Source: Lumbricus rubellus (Eukaryota > Annelida > Clitellata > Crassiclitellata > Lumbricidae). From it: 64,000 nucleotides of DNA. Made by a program: the position numbers and the translations under genes. The DNA lies in the NCBI GenBank assembly GCA_945859605.1, contig OX243822.1:8682725-8746724 (forward strand). The letters are read 5' to 3'. Below the pieces are notes generated by a model, which worked only from the letters and a program-made list of their open reading frames with translations, ran no database searches and was not told the DNA's origin. This document shows positions 55,140-64,000 of this stretch, piece after piece (position 1 is the first letter of the stretch; each line of letters begins with the position of its first letter).

Positions 55140-58100
55140 TAATTATGCATATATAAATATATAATATATATAATATATATATATAATATATATATGTAGT
55201 ATATGTTTTAATAAAAGATAAAAAATAATAATAATTAATATCCGCAGAGTTGTACCAGAATACAATGTTTTAAGTCTCCGGATAATTTTTGGAAATCCCG
55301 AGGTATCTGAGATACATGTAGGCCTACCTCGGGTAAAAAAAATAACAATAATAATATGATATCCAGCTAAGTAAGTATGCACAATTTTTTGCAGTTGTCT
55401 TGTAAGTGGTCAAGTATAGCCTACTGACCTGTGCGGAGATAGACTTGACCACTCAGCTGTACTGCGATGTCCAATGGTCTGATGAACACCCACGAACTCG
55501 CATTGCGTTGAGCGCCACGCGTACTAGTCACCTGAAAAACATAATTTATAACATTCATTCAGAAATTTATATAGCGCCCCTTCAAGAAAAAACTACTAAG
55601 AGGCGCTCTAGACCCCAGCGCGCTCAAAAAGAACAGTTTTAAGTTTAGTAACGAAGGATCCTGGTAGTGTCCTAGGGTGTAGCGTAGCTAAAAAAGGCCA
55701 TTCCAGACCACTGGGTCCACCACAGAGAAGGCTCGATTCTTCATGGTAGCAGTGCGAGCAAAAGGAACCAAGAGGACTCCCTTATCAGCAGAGCGTATAG
55801 CTGACGACGTCCTTGGATATCCAGTGTAAGGCTGCATAGCTCTCGGAGGTAAATTGGGTCGAGGCCCTAACAAGTACATTGCCATACCAATGCATTTACC
55901 CTGAACTCATAGCAACTCATAGCTACTCATAGCTACGTCAATTGATACAAGTCTCAAAATCAATACGGTACACGACTGAATATTGTCATGTTACGGTACA
56001 ACTCTTTCACCAACATGAATAATTATCATACCCCAACTCATCTGAACCACCACCCTCCACTTTTTAATGACACCCCCTTGACAGTTGCTTCCCCCCCCCA
56101 CCCCACCTTATGATCCTCTCGCACTGGACTCGGACTTCTGACTGCCCTTTGGACAACCCTTTAACTCAAAATAATAAGTGCTTAAACACCTTAAATACGT
56201 ACATCAAACTTACAATAATTGTAATCTCAAATACGTGGGAATTGTATTCTTCTGGATGACTCGATTACGTAGAACTTACAATATAGCTTTGCTTTGCTAG
56301 CTACCTTTATCTCAAATACGTGGCACTAATATATTAATCTAGAATAAGCAGAACTTACAATTATCTGAACGACGCAGATACGTAAAACTTACATTGATCT
56401 CGAATACGTTACATCAGTGGTTCCTCTTGTCCTTCAACTTAGAAAAAGTGGCCCTACAGTTTAAAAAATGTTGGGAACCACTGACTTACATTGATCTCAA
56501 ATACGTATCACTTTGTGGGGCGCGGTGATGTAGGCCTAGTGGTGGCGTCGTTGCCTTGTAGCTGGAAGGTTCGAGGTTCGAATCCACATTAAATCGTCGC
56601 GTAAGGACCATGGGCAAGTTCTTCACTCACAATTGCTCAACGCTTCGGCGTGAAACTCCGATGCAGTGTCCGCTCTGCATTCGGGAGCGCCTCTGAGTAG
56701 AGAGGGCTTGAAGGGGCGCTATAACAAATGCACTAACAAACAAAACAAACACTTACATTAACTCCAAAATACGAAGTGCACTTACGTTTATTTCGAATAC
56801 GTAGATTCCGTATCGAAGCGTGAATGAAGGCACTCGAAACAAGATATCCTGACGCGGTGACCGATTTCTCTGCAACATCCGTTTGACCTCAGCCGCATCG
56901 AGTCGATTGCTCGCATCCGGTCTCTCTTCTGTGACGGCAAACGGCGACCCTGACATCTGTCGGAGGAAGTAGATATTCCACCCGACCGACTGGACCTCAT
57001 CGCGGGCACACGTCAGCGTGACACCCGCAGCGATCACGAAGTTATCCCCCTTGTTGTAGGTCACAACGTTCGCAAGGTCGCGCTCGCCGCCCGTCAGCGC
57101 CAGCTCAACGGCGCACGATACGGTGACGACAATATCCGCGGTGACAGGGTCGTTGACGCTGCCCTCGTCGTAGGTCACCCTCGCCTGTACGTGGTAGACC
57201 CCGGGTGACCAGAACATGTGGGTGGTTAGTGATCCGTGCAGGGCGAAAGGGTTTTTCCATCGAGCCGACATCTCAGTGGCAACCCAGGAGGGTAAGTCGC
57301 TCGTAAAGCGGTCCAACTGCGGCCTCGCCGATGTTGACCCGTCTCCGAAGTTGATCGTAGCGCCGGTCGAATTGGTGATCTTTTCCACGATCAGAGCAAA
57401 CGTGATGGTGTTGGTGGGAGGTGCGGCCCCACCCTCAACCAGCAGATAAACCTCCCCGGTCAGTTCCTGGCTCGACAGAACCTTCACAGACCCCACGCGG
57501 TAGATGCAATCCTCGTAGTCGCGATCGCTAAAAATCAGCGCAGGTTTGTACAGACCGGGATTACCATAAGACCCTTCAACCACCGCTCGGTACTTCAATA
57601 TGGTCGCATTCCCCAATTTGTCCAACGCCCAGCCGGGAATCGGGGTCCGCTCGTCCAAGGTTACCACGCTCGTTACGAAATCCCCGCGTTGAAGTGTAAT
57701 CTCAAGCTGTTCCGAAACCGCAGACACCGCAATCAGAAAATAGAATTTATGGTCACGTCTGGTGGGGCCGTTATTCAAAAAAGTTACATTCTTCACGACA
57801 TCCCGCATGCTCCGCTTCTTCGTGATCCTAACGGACACCGGAAACGTGCTGACGTCAACATCCGGTTTCGAACCGAACAGAAACAGCTTAGCCGTGTAGT
57901 TTCCCGCGGACGTGTACCGGTACGCGACGCTACCTTGCGCAAACGCCGCAACTCCTGTTATGTGCACGGCATCTAACTTCTGCGCCGCCCAGTCAGGCAG
58001 TGCATCCTCCGCTGTGGTGGCGTTCTCAATAATTGTGACAGTCTGGTTATCGTCACCGTTGCCTGGATCGAGTACCGCTGAGAGACGTGGGTTGAAATGC

Positions 58101-61100
58101 TGGATCAGAGCGATGAAGGTGGCGTCGTTGTATGCGTGGCAAGGGCAGTTGTATAGAATGACGACGAGGCCGTGTAGCGTGGCGAAGGGGCGGTTGCATG
58201 GTCGGAGGTTCGCAGCAGGGCGTGTTGGCACCGCTGTAAAGATTAAATTAAATTTAATGTTTGAAATTTGAAAATTAAACTAATTGTAGTTAATTCTGTG
58301 TATAGTGTTATATTTAAACATTTTTTGATTTATGAAATGTGCTAAGATCCACACGCATAAAGGCGTGGGGCGCGGTGGTGTATATAGTGGTGGCCTCGTT
58401 GCCTTGAAGCCGGAAGGTTCGAGGTTCGAATCCACCTCGCCGCGTAAGGACCTTGGGCAAGTTCTTCATTCACAGTTGCTCAGCGCTTCAGCATGAAACT
58501 CCGATGCAGTGTTTGCTCTGCATTCGGAAGCGCCTCTGAGTAGAGAGAGCGTGAATGGGCGCTATAACAAGTGCACATACAAACAAAACAAACAAACATA
58601 TCTAGGCAATTATGGTTTTCAGCTTTAAAACTTTTACACAGGGTCACAGAGTGTGGGGTGGAGTGGAAGGAGGGAAAATGCCCAGGGTCCGGCAACTTTT
58701 AGGGACAAGGGACTAGAGGTGGATTCGAACCTGCAAGTCAACGAACTATCGGGGTGAAAATTGACAGGGGTTGCGGGTTTCAACCCCCAGTTTAAATTTC
58801 TTAGCAGCCCATAGTAAAGCTTTTTCACGCCACAATTCCAAGTGTATCATAGTCAACCCCCCACCCCCACCCCGTTATTTTGCCACAATTCTCACACTAA
58901 CCACTACACCTACCACCGCACCACACAAATCATGTCATTGAAAGAGTCATAAAAAACTAACTTACCAATCGGATGAAAACACGACGGTTCATTAGAATTG
59001 AGAAGGCCATGCGCAGCGTAACAGCATCCACACTGGACAGCACACAGCTCCTCGTCAACGTAGTCGTCGCCACACTGCTGTACGGCGTCTCGCTCCAACT
59101 CCGCCTTCGTTACCAGACACTTATTTATGGCTGCAAAGTAGTTACATGTCTGATTGTAATCGCAGTTATTAATTTATATAGCGCCACTTAGAGAGAAACT
59201 CCTCAGAGGCGCTCCCAACCTGACAGCACCAAACCACAATAAAGGGAGTTATAGTTTTCAAACGCTTACGGAAAAGGGGCAAAGAAAGACAAAGAAGTTC
59301 ATTACGGAGGCTAGGTAACTTATTCCAGAAAGGTGGACCGACCATAGCAAAGCTTTTATGCAACTATGTGGAAGTTTGAGCCATATGGACAGCGAGGTCA
59401 CTTTGCACAGCAAAGACAAAAGAATCTATGACCTGGAATGGACAGCACTGACACACAAAGCTCTCTAAATATATTATTTATTTACCTATGATCCTATCCA
59501 AAGCACCTCTTATGCTTTTGCATGCACACAGAGCATAGTGCACATTATATACAAACCTACAAACATACTTACATGTATATCATTCACTGAAAGAAATTCA
59601 TCACCATCATCATCATCATCATCAGCGTGGGGCGCGGTGGTTTAGTGGTGGCATCGTTGCCTTGAAGCCGGAAGGTTCGAGGTTCGAATCCACCTCGCCG
59701 CGTAAGGACCTTGGGCAAGTCCTTCACTCACAATTGCTCAGCCCTTCGGCGTGAAACTCCGATGCAGTGTCCGCTCTGCATTCGGGAGCGCCTCTCAGTA
59801 GGGAAAGAGCTTGAAGAGGCGCTATAACAAGTGCGCATACAAACATCAATTTTTTTATTGCACCAAGATAACAAAAACATTATTTCGAAGTAGACACACG
59901 CAAAATATTTTTTAATTCAATCCACACACCATAACATACAGAACACACTTCACCAGAGCTGGCCAATTTGAATACTTACTACCGTCCCTGGGTACCCTGT
60001 AGGCCACCTGGTGATCGGATGAGGCGATTTCAAGATACTTCAGCAGACGTGGACGTGAACGAAGCGGTACACTGAAGTTCCTCCGATCCACAACAACACC
60101 TTGGCTTCCAATCCAACCGCTCGGATTATTATCAATCTGTGGAGGAAGAGGCCAACCGGAGATGAGGAGCAGTCCGGAGTTGATGAGTTGCCTGATGTTG
60201 AGACTGATGCGGATCCAGGACGCGTGATCCGGTGGATAGTTGGACGCGTTGCAGTGGAACAGGCGATCCGTACGAGTCCTTGAGATGATCGATGAACGAC
60301 ATTGGTCGGAACCACCATGGTAGCACTCTCTGTATTTCGAATAAAAAATAATTAATTCTCAACATAACAATAACAATATTATTATTGTCTTCGTATAATC
60401 AAACAGAATGATTAAAGAACGATTACAAGTTAGATTATTACAGGAGTCGAATTTAACTGTCGGCAGCCATGCAAGGCGCCCTTCACGCAGTGCTAAAAGT
60501 GTTTAAAAAAGTGCATGGACGCACCTTACGCTTCTGAGTACCCTACATTGAAGAGGCGCTATATAAATTTCCGAAACCAAAATAAATAAATAAAATAAAA
60601 TAAATAACCACCTCAAAGAACATGTTTAGATAACACTAGGATTTAAGCAAAGATTAGAATGCCAATCATCTTTACTAGACAAGATTATATGGGATTAGAT
60701 TACGACTGATCATATGGGATTAGATTACGACTGATCATATGGGAGCAGATTACGACTGATCATATGGGAGCAGATTAGGACTGATCATATGGGATTAGAT
60801 TACGACTGATCATGTGGGATTAGATTACGACTGATCATGTGGGATTAGATTACGATTGATCATGTGGGATTAGATTACGACTGATCATGTGGGATTAGAT
60901 TACGACTGATCATGTGGGATTAGATTACGACTGATCATGTGGGATTAGATTACGACTGATCATATGGGATTAGATTACGACTGATCATATGGGATTAGAT
61001 TACGACTGATCATATGGGATTAGATTACGACTGATCATGTGGGATTAGATTACGACTGATCATGTGGGATTAGATTACGACTGATCATGTGGGATTAGAT

Positions 61101-63602
61101 TACGACTGATCATATGGGATTAGATTACGACTGATCATGTGGGATTAGATTACGACTGATCATATGGGATTAGATTACGACTGATCATGTGGGATTAGAT
61201 TACGACTGATCATGTGGGATTAGATTACGACTGATCATATGGGATTAGATTACGACTGATCATATGGGATTAGATTACGACTGATCATATGGGATTAGAT
61301 TACGACTGATCATATGGGATTAGATTACGACAGAATGGTGACGAATACCTTACGACTACTTGTGTTTTGAGTTGAGAGGGAACCAGCTTCTCAATGACGA
61401 CTTCCGTTACTGAGTCCTTGGAACTTGTGGTCGGAAAGAATCGCAGCTTAAGACCGGAACAGGTCTGAACATCGAAGACCAGTTCATCCATGGATGACAC
61501 GTGCAGGTGGTAGTCGAGGTGGAGGAAAGATCCGTGAGAATTGTAGGATGCCGGTAGGACACCATCGACCACATTCTCTGGAAATTGGAAGAAAGAAGAA
61601 TAAGTATAACAGAGTAAATATACGATCACACATATATCATTCATTCATTCATTCATTCATTCATTCATTCAGTGCTTAAAGAGTGGAAAAATAAGTGCCT
61701 GGACGCCCTTACTTTTCCAAAAGAAGTGCCAGGACGCCCCTTACTTTTCCAAAAGAAGTGCCAGGACGCCCCTTACCTTTCCAGTCAGTGCTGGCCAAAA
61801 AGTGGCAGGACGGTGTTCAGATTTTAAAATAAGTGCATGGACGCTGTCCATGACCGTCCTGGCACACTTTAAGCCCTGGATTCATTAAATGAATTTGTAT
61901 AGCGCTTTTCAAAGGGGACTGCTCGCCGAGTGCTCGGAGGTGCTCCCAACCATGGCACGGCAAATCAAACTTTCTTCAGATGAGACAGGATGCATGAGAA
62001 GGAATTCTAGAAAGGGAGCAGAGCGTCAAGGGGATGTCATTCCAGCCTTCCAGGTCAAAGGTCCTAAATCCTAATAATCAACTGATCTCAATTCAGTCGC
62101 CTTGATTACTGTAACACACTTGTTGCTGGTATCAAATATGATGAAAACTACACAAGATATTAGAAATCCGTGTCTAGAACCGTAACTAATACATCAAAAT
62201 ATAAACATACAAGTCCTATATATATATACAAACATATTTTATACATTCATGTATGTATCTTTAAATTTATTTTTCGTTTATTTCAAGGCGCTATATAAAT
62301 GCCTTGCTGCATGTCACCTATATAGTCTACACTTAACACTGACCTGGTGTTGAGCGGTTGCACTGAAGGTAGACGTACGGTTCGGTGCAATCGGCTTCGG
62401 TGGTGATCGTGCACTGGTAGAGACTGGTGTACGATGGACTGTCACAACTGACCGATGCTGTGTCCAGCACACCGGTCCGGCTACTCATATTACTGACCGA
62501 CACACCGATGCCCCCCGTCAGTCCGAGCTGTCGACAGGCTACCCTATCAACATCAATACGAAATGATTCTCAACACGTTATTAATAACACATGTTTTATA
62601 GGCTTGTAAATATTTTTGAGTGTGTATAAATGTAGGCCTATGTATTATCAACACACAAAAACATAGCGGCTAGGCCTACTGAATTGAGATTTAAATTGGT
62701 CCATAGATTAGATTAGATTAGATTAGATTAGATTAGATTGGATTGAATTGGCTTAGATTAGATTAGATTAGATTGGATTGAATTGGCTTAGATTAGATTA
62801 GATTGGATCAGATTAGATAAGATTAGATTAAATAGGATTAGATTAGAGCAAAGATATTTGACTAGACTGAAACGGATTGAAATAGAATCTTCCTAACTTT
62901 GAATGGAACGAATGAAGCACTGCTTCTTCTGTTTCTCCGTCCTTCCCTTTGCTTTCTCCTTTCATCCGAAACCATTTTCCGTGGAAATACAGCTCGACCA
63001 CTCCATCCGTGGCACCACTGCCTTCCACCAAACGAATACCTCTATGGACATCTGGAAAAAATATTTTTTCCATAAAAAAAACATTCATCCCACTATCAGT
63101 AAGCACTTATATGCACACAAATAATTACTTTTTTAACGAATATTATGATTTCTTGTTTAAAATGAAATTTAAAAACATTAAGTGCATTTGCAGTATATTT
63201 AATTCTATCAATTTGCACTTTATAAATTAAATTCTAATTCTTCATATAAATTTAAATTTATTTAATCATAGAGTTACAAAAAGCCATTTCAATAGAAATC
63301 CATAAAAGTTAAATTAACAATAGATGATTGATTAATTAATGAATAATTCTGAAATAATAACAATTATTAGTAAGTGCAGTACCGGTAATTTATTCTAACC
63401 TGGATCTCTGGAGCAGTTCACGGCGTAGTTAAGTCCCTCCCTACAAGTCGCAGTCTCTGTATGTTCACAGTCAAGTATCGATGGTTCCGTGCCGTTGCAG
63501 CCATTCAGGCTAATGGCTAACGAAGGCGCAAAGGTAGCCCTCGTTCCCTGTAGACTGGGACTCGCATGGCCTCCGAACGCCCCGAATTGTCTGCAGACTA
63601 CA
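51882..63602 (-). CDS. SRCR-trefoil-PKD-REJ membrane receptor (polycystin-1/PKDREJ-like), 5' incomplete
   Basis: Eleven in-phase exons on the minus strand (63602-63400, 63051-62898, 62543-62344, 61577-61349, 60329-59980, 59130-58966, 58233-56786, 55531-55429, 54981-54841, 54130-53609, 52309-51882) encode 1,313 residues; the start lies beyond the window. Visible order: half an SRCR domain (1-67, VVCRQFGAFGG), a second SRCR (68-186, GIRLVEGSG to VACRQLGLTGG), an unassigned segment (186-379), a P-type trefoil (380-433, QCGDDY, CGCCYAAHG, CFHPI), three PKD-like repeats (434 to ~800, NFGDGS, WSPGVYHVQARV), a REJ module (to ~1172, YEWYC, ITCVSNCLASL, CRSCL), then about three hydrophobic helices and TGA. 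REJ/PKD receptors act at the plasma membrane in ciliary, sperm or mechanosensory signalling; a role here is inference. No GPS, PLAT or channel domain was found. The best matches are polycystin-1-family extracellular regions. Confidence 0.87.
52380..52555 (-). mobile_element. LINE 3' fragment (RT C-terminus)
   Basis: Minus strand encodes VGPSMWNDLPPTIRTKIL and ALRYLKSFLF, then the tail with GAGGCGCTCTCAG. Confidence 0.8.
52556..52765 (-). mobile_element. LINE 3' fragment, second copy in tandem
   Basis: Minus strand encodes ACIGLSLWNGLPPSVRSAIL and SRLKTCLFS; tail CAGAAGCGCTCTCAG. Confidence 0.8.
52775..52965 (-). mobile_element. LINE family B 3' fragment
   Basis: Minus strand encodes YGILFPPLCVGLYSLDR and LLKTCFSLEVIALGALLNGL with tail CAGTAGCGCTCCCAG. 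Confidence 0.7.
52966..53355 (+). mobile_element. SINE family A (5' truncated), split by a MITE
   Basis: B-box GGTTCGAATCC, then CAAGTCCTTCACTCGC and GGGAGCGCTTCTGAGTAG to 53130; the tail GAATCTTGAAGGGGCG resumes at 53325 after the MITE. Confidence 0.88.
53131..53324 (+). mobile_element. hAT-like MITE, family 1, copy 6 (nested in SINE)
   Basis: Starts CAGGGCGGTTTTAAGG, ends AAAAGCCCTG. Flanks TAGAAATC (53123-53130) and TAGGAATC (53325-53332) match at 7 of 8; removing it restores the SINE tail. Confidence 0.92.
53360..53560 (+). mobile_element. LINE tail with long (GAAT)n end
   Basis: GGTTGGGAGCGCCTCTGAG, TTCTTGAAGGGGCGCTATAT then about 20 copies of GAAT. The simple repeat is the terminal repeat of this LINE. 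Confidence 0.8.
53609..54130 (-). CDS. Receptor exon J: REJ module, C-terminal part
   Basis: Acceptor CATTTCAG, donor ACAG|GTGGGT. Contains YTFWVVALKESR, LVDITCVSNCLASLDLFERL, TAVCRSCLPEEEPVYRWEM. The stop seen if translation continues past the donor lies in the intron. Confidence 0.88.
54131..54840. other. Receptor intron, no additional feature
   Basis: Two homologous phrases (TTTCTTAGAGCCCC and TTCTTAGGACCC types) and an ATGGATATATGGATGG repeat at 54433-54488. Confidence 0.5.
54841..54981 (-). CDS. Receptor exon I: REJ module
   Basis: Acceptor TACTTCAG, donor CAGA|GTAAGT. Encodes VRFEVISHNDPDERLGSQSS and AYEWYCVQG; the ND-P-D and Y-x-W-x-C motifs are REJ hallmarks. Confidence 0.88.
55055..55110 (-). 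mobile_element. SINE/LINE shared tail fragment
   Basis: GTTATAGCGCCCCTTTAAG and TACTAAGAGGCACTC. Confidence 0.65.
55429..55531 (-). CDS. Receptor exon H: REJ module
   Basis: Acceptor TTTTTCAG, donor ACAG|GTCAGT. Encodes SSWVFIRPLDIAVQLSGQVY. Confidence 0.83.
55555..55890 (-). mobile_element. LINE 3' fragment (RT C-terminus)
   Basis: Minus strand encodes SADKGVLLVPFARTATMKN and AFSVVDPVVWNGLF, then the tail with GAGGCGCTCTAG and TATATAGCGCCCC. The longest RT fragment of its type here. Confidence 0.82.
55891..56515. other. Receptor intron, low-order repeats
   Basis: Phrases such as CAAATACGTGG and AACTTACA recur several times between 56190 and 56510, a very degenerate tandem pattern. No exon. 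Confidence 0.5.
56516..56735 (+). mobile_element. SINE family A, full-length
   Basis: GTGGGGCGCGGTGATG head, B-box GGTTCGAATCC, tail GGGAGCGCCTCTGAGTAG and GGGGCGCTATAAC. The A-box is split by GGCCTA, making TAGGCCTA at 56531-56538. Confidence 0.93.
56786..58233 (-). CDS. Receptor exon G: PKD repeats and start of REJ
   Basis: 1,448-bp exon, acceptor TTTACAG, donor AAAC|GTAAGT. Three PKD-like repeats with YRYTSAGNYTAKLFLFG, YGNPGLYKPALIF, and NFGDGS plus WSPGVYHVQARV; several N-x-S/T sites. From about codon 385 it becomes REJ-like (VTLTCARDEV, GWNIYF, FRVPSFTLRYGIYVFEIN). Confidence 0.9.
58366..58580 (+). mobile_element. SINE family A, full-length
   Basis: GTGGGGCGCGGTGGTG head (A-box changed by a TATA insertion), B-box GGTTCGAATCC, tail GGAAGCGCCTCTGAGTAG and GGGCGCTATAAC. 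Confidence 0.92.
58581..58965. other. Receptor intron, no additional feature
   Basis: Includes phrases related to 54130-54420 (TTTCTTAGCAGCCCATAG, ACCCCCCACCCCC). No exon. Confidence 0.5.
58966..59130 (-). CDS. Receptor exon F: P-type trefoil domain
   Basis: Acceptor CTTTGCAG, donor ATTG|GTAAGT. Cysteine spacing in CLVTKAELERDAVQQCG, ELCAVQCGCCYAAHG and CFHPI matches the trefoil pattern (R..CG, GCCY, CF) with one additional Cys. Confidence 0.85.
59162..59362 (-). mobile_element. LINE 3' fragment (RT C-terminus)
   Basis: Minus strand encodes SFAMVGPPFWNKLPSLRNEL and LFRKRLKTI, with tail GGAGCGCCTCTGAGGAG and GGCGCTATATAAAT. Same subfamily as 10258-10470. Confidence 0.85.
59628..59845 (+). 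mobile_element. SINE family A, full-length
   Basis: GTGGGGCGCGGTGGTTTAGTGG head, B-box GGTTCGAATCC, tail GGGAGCGCCTCTCAGTAG and GAGGCGCTATAAC. Confidence 0.93.
59980..60329 (-). CDS. Receptor exon E: unassigned extracellular segment
   Basis: Acceptor AAATACAG; uninterrupted 116-codon frame with ECYHGGSDQCRSS, WIRISLNIRQLINSG and GSQGVVVDRRNFSVP. Donor GGTA|GTAAGT is strong; an alternative GT three bases earlier keeps the frame. Domain unknown. Confidence 0.75.
60675..61331. repeat. 25-bp minisatellite, ~26 copies, in receptor intron D-E
   Basis: Units GATTACGACTGATCAT(A/G)T + GGGATTA. The copies differ mainly at one position (CATATG or CATGTG). It ends 17 bases from the donor of receptor exon D. 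Confidence 0.97.
61349..61577 (-). CDS. Receptor exon D: unassigned extracellular segment
   Basis: Acceptor AATTTCCAG, donor TAAG|GTATTC. Encodes SFLHLDYHLHVSSMDEL, VFDVQTCSGLKLRFFP. It faintly recalls the farnesoic-acid-methyltransferase-type ligand domain but this is weak. Confidence 0.8.
61640..61675. repeat. (ATTC)n microsatellite
   Basis: Short tetranucleotide run just upstream of receptor exon D's acceptor. Confidence 0.9.
61676..61875. repeat. ~35-bp tandem repeat in receptor intron C-D
   Basis: Three to four copies containing AAGTGCCAGGACGCCCCTTA and TTTTCCAAAAG, with related phrases in opposite orientation at 61830-61870 and a single related phrase at 60475-60535. Confidence 0.85.
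61883..62065 (-). mobile_element. LINE tail fragment, diverged
   Basis: TTTGTATAGCGCTTTTCAA and CGGAGGTGCTCCCAACC in minus orientation. Confidence 0.55.
62344..62543 (-). CDS. Receptor exon C: SRCR 2, C-terminal half
   Basis: Acceptor GTTGATAG; encodes VACRQLGLTGGIGVSVS, then VSCDSPSYTSLYQC; donor CCAG|GTCAGT. Confidence 0.85.
62705..62865. repeat. (GATTA)n pentanucleotide array
   Basis: GATTA repeat with GGATTGAATTGGCTTA interruptions that recur twice. Confidence 0.93.
62898..63051 (-). CDS. Receptor exon B: SRCR 2, N-terminal half
   Basis: Acceptor TTTTTTCCAG; encodes DVHRGIRLVEGSGATDGVVE, LYFHGKWFRM; donor TCAAA|GTTAGG (phase 2) chosen because it joins to G|GTAGCC of the next exon. Confidence 0.75.
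63052..63399. other. Receptor intron A-B, AT-rich
   Basis: No feature recognised. Confidence 0.5.
63400..63602 (-). CDS. Receptor exon A: SRCR 1, C-terminal half
   Basis: Acceptor AACTAACAG, donor CCAG|GTTAGA. Encodes VVCRQFGAFGGHASPSLQG, then SLNGCNGTEPSILDCEH and the closing CREGLNYAVNC. The other half lies beyond the window. Confidence 0.88.
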
Positions 63603-63733
63603 CTGTTAGTTTAATGAAAACCAGACATTCACTTGGACACATTAACGAATCGAATTCAATAACTTCTATAGAGCCACATTGTCATGATGATGAATGAGAC
63701 AACAAACGATTGAAGCGGCACCCCGCTTCCTCT

Positions 63734-64000
63734 GTCTGTCTGTCTGTCTGTCTGTCTGTATGTATGTCTGTCTGTCTGTCTGTCTGTCTTCTCCTGCCCA
63801 CCTTCCTCTTCATCTCTGTCTCCTGATCTTCTTCCTCCATCCACCCTTCCTTCCCCTCTCTCCTCTTCCTCTCTCTCACACCCCCAATCTCCTTTTCCTT
63901 CTCCCTCTTTCCTCCTCCACTCCTCTCCCCTTCCTCATTCCCCTTCGTCTTCCTCCTCCTCTTATTCTTCCTCATTTTCTTCCTCCTCCTCCTCTTCTTC
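63734..64000. repeat. (CTGT)n and pyrimidine-rich tract
   Basis: CTGT array to about 63790 then CT-rich low complexity to the window edge, in the intron upstream of receptor exon A. Confidence 0.9.

Noticed and set aside
60675..61331. CRISPR-like array
   Set aside because: Units are directly contiguous with no unique spacers, and the DNA is eukaryotic; it is an ordinary minisatellite.

Overview
This is eukaryotic nuclear DNA: genes split into short exons with GT-AG introns, no operon-like packing, very long microsatellites, and dozens of transposon, SINE and LINE fragments. The protein repertoire (SRCR, trefoil, PKD and REJ modules in one receptor; a multi-Ig surface protein; a DNAJB6-class chaperone) and the repeat style suggest a marine invertebrate, most likely a deuterostome such as an echinoderm, hemichordate or cephalochordate. 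The sequence alone does not settle the species.

Layout. 1-8055: mostly low-complexity sequence (a 640-bp ATC array, a 1.3-kb purine tract, a 320-bp GTAT array, a G-rich array) with several small inverted-repeat transposons whose target-site duplications are still readable. 8056-15269 (+): seven exons of an Ig-superfamily surface or secreted protein with three Ig domains and a Ser/Thr-rich stalk; the signal-peptide exon was not found. 15270-43380: about 28 kb with no gene I can support, rich in transposons: a 2-kb foldback element filled with telomere-like repeats, two Tc1/mariner-type elements with transposase relics, SINEs and LINE tails. 43381-49736 (+): a complete seven-exon DNAJB6-like J-protein gene (265 aa). 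51882-63602 (-): eleven exons of a large membrane receptor with SRCR, trefoil, PKD and REJ modules that ends in about three membrane helices; its 5' end lies beyond the right edge. It converges tail-to-tail with the chaperone gene. The three genes have no evident functional link.

The most unusual signal is the 8-bp palindrome TAGGCCTA. I find 20 exact copies where about one is expected by chance. In at least four places where the uninterrupted sequence can be inferred (a SINE, a hAT-like MITE, a transposase relic and a microsatellite) it is a clean 6-bp insertion of GGCCTA at a TA. This looks like the excision scar of a TA-targeting transposon whose ends begin GG and end CC. A 2-kb foldback element in this window has ends of that kind. 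Other points of interest are the receptor's architecture (REJ followed directly by three helices, no visible GPS or PLAT), the SINE and LINE families that share a 3' tail, and tandem arrays containing CCAAT-box or homeodomain-like cores inside gene introns.
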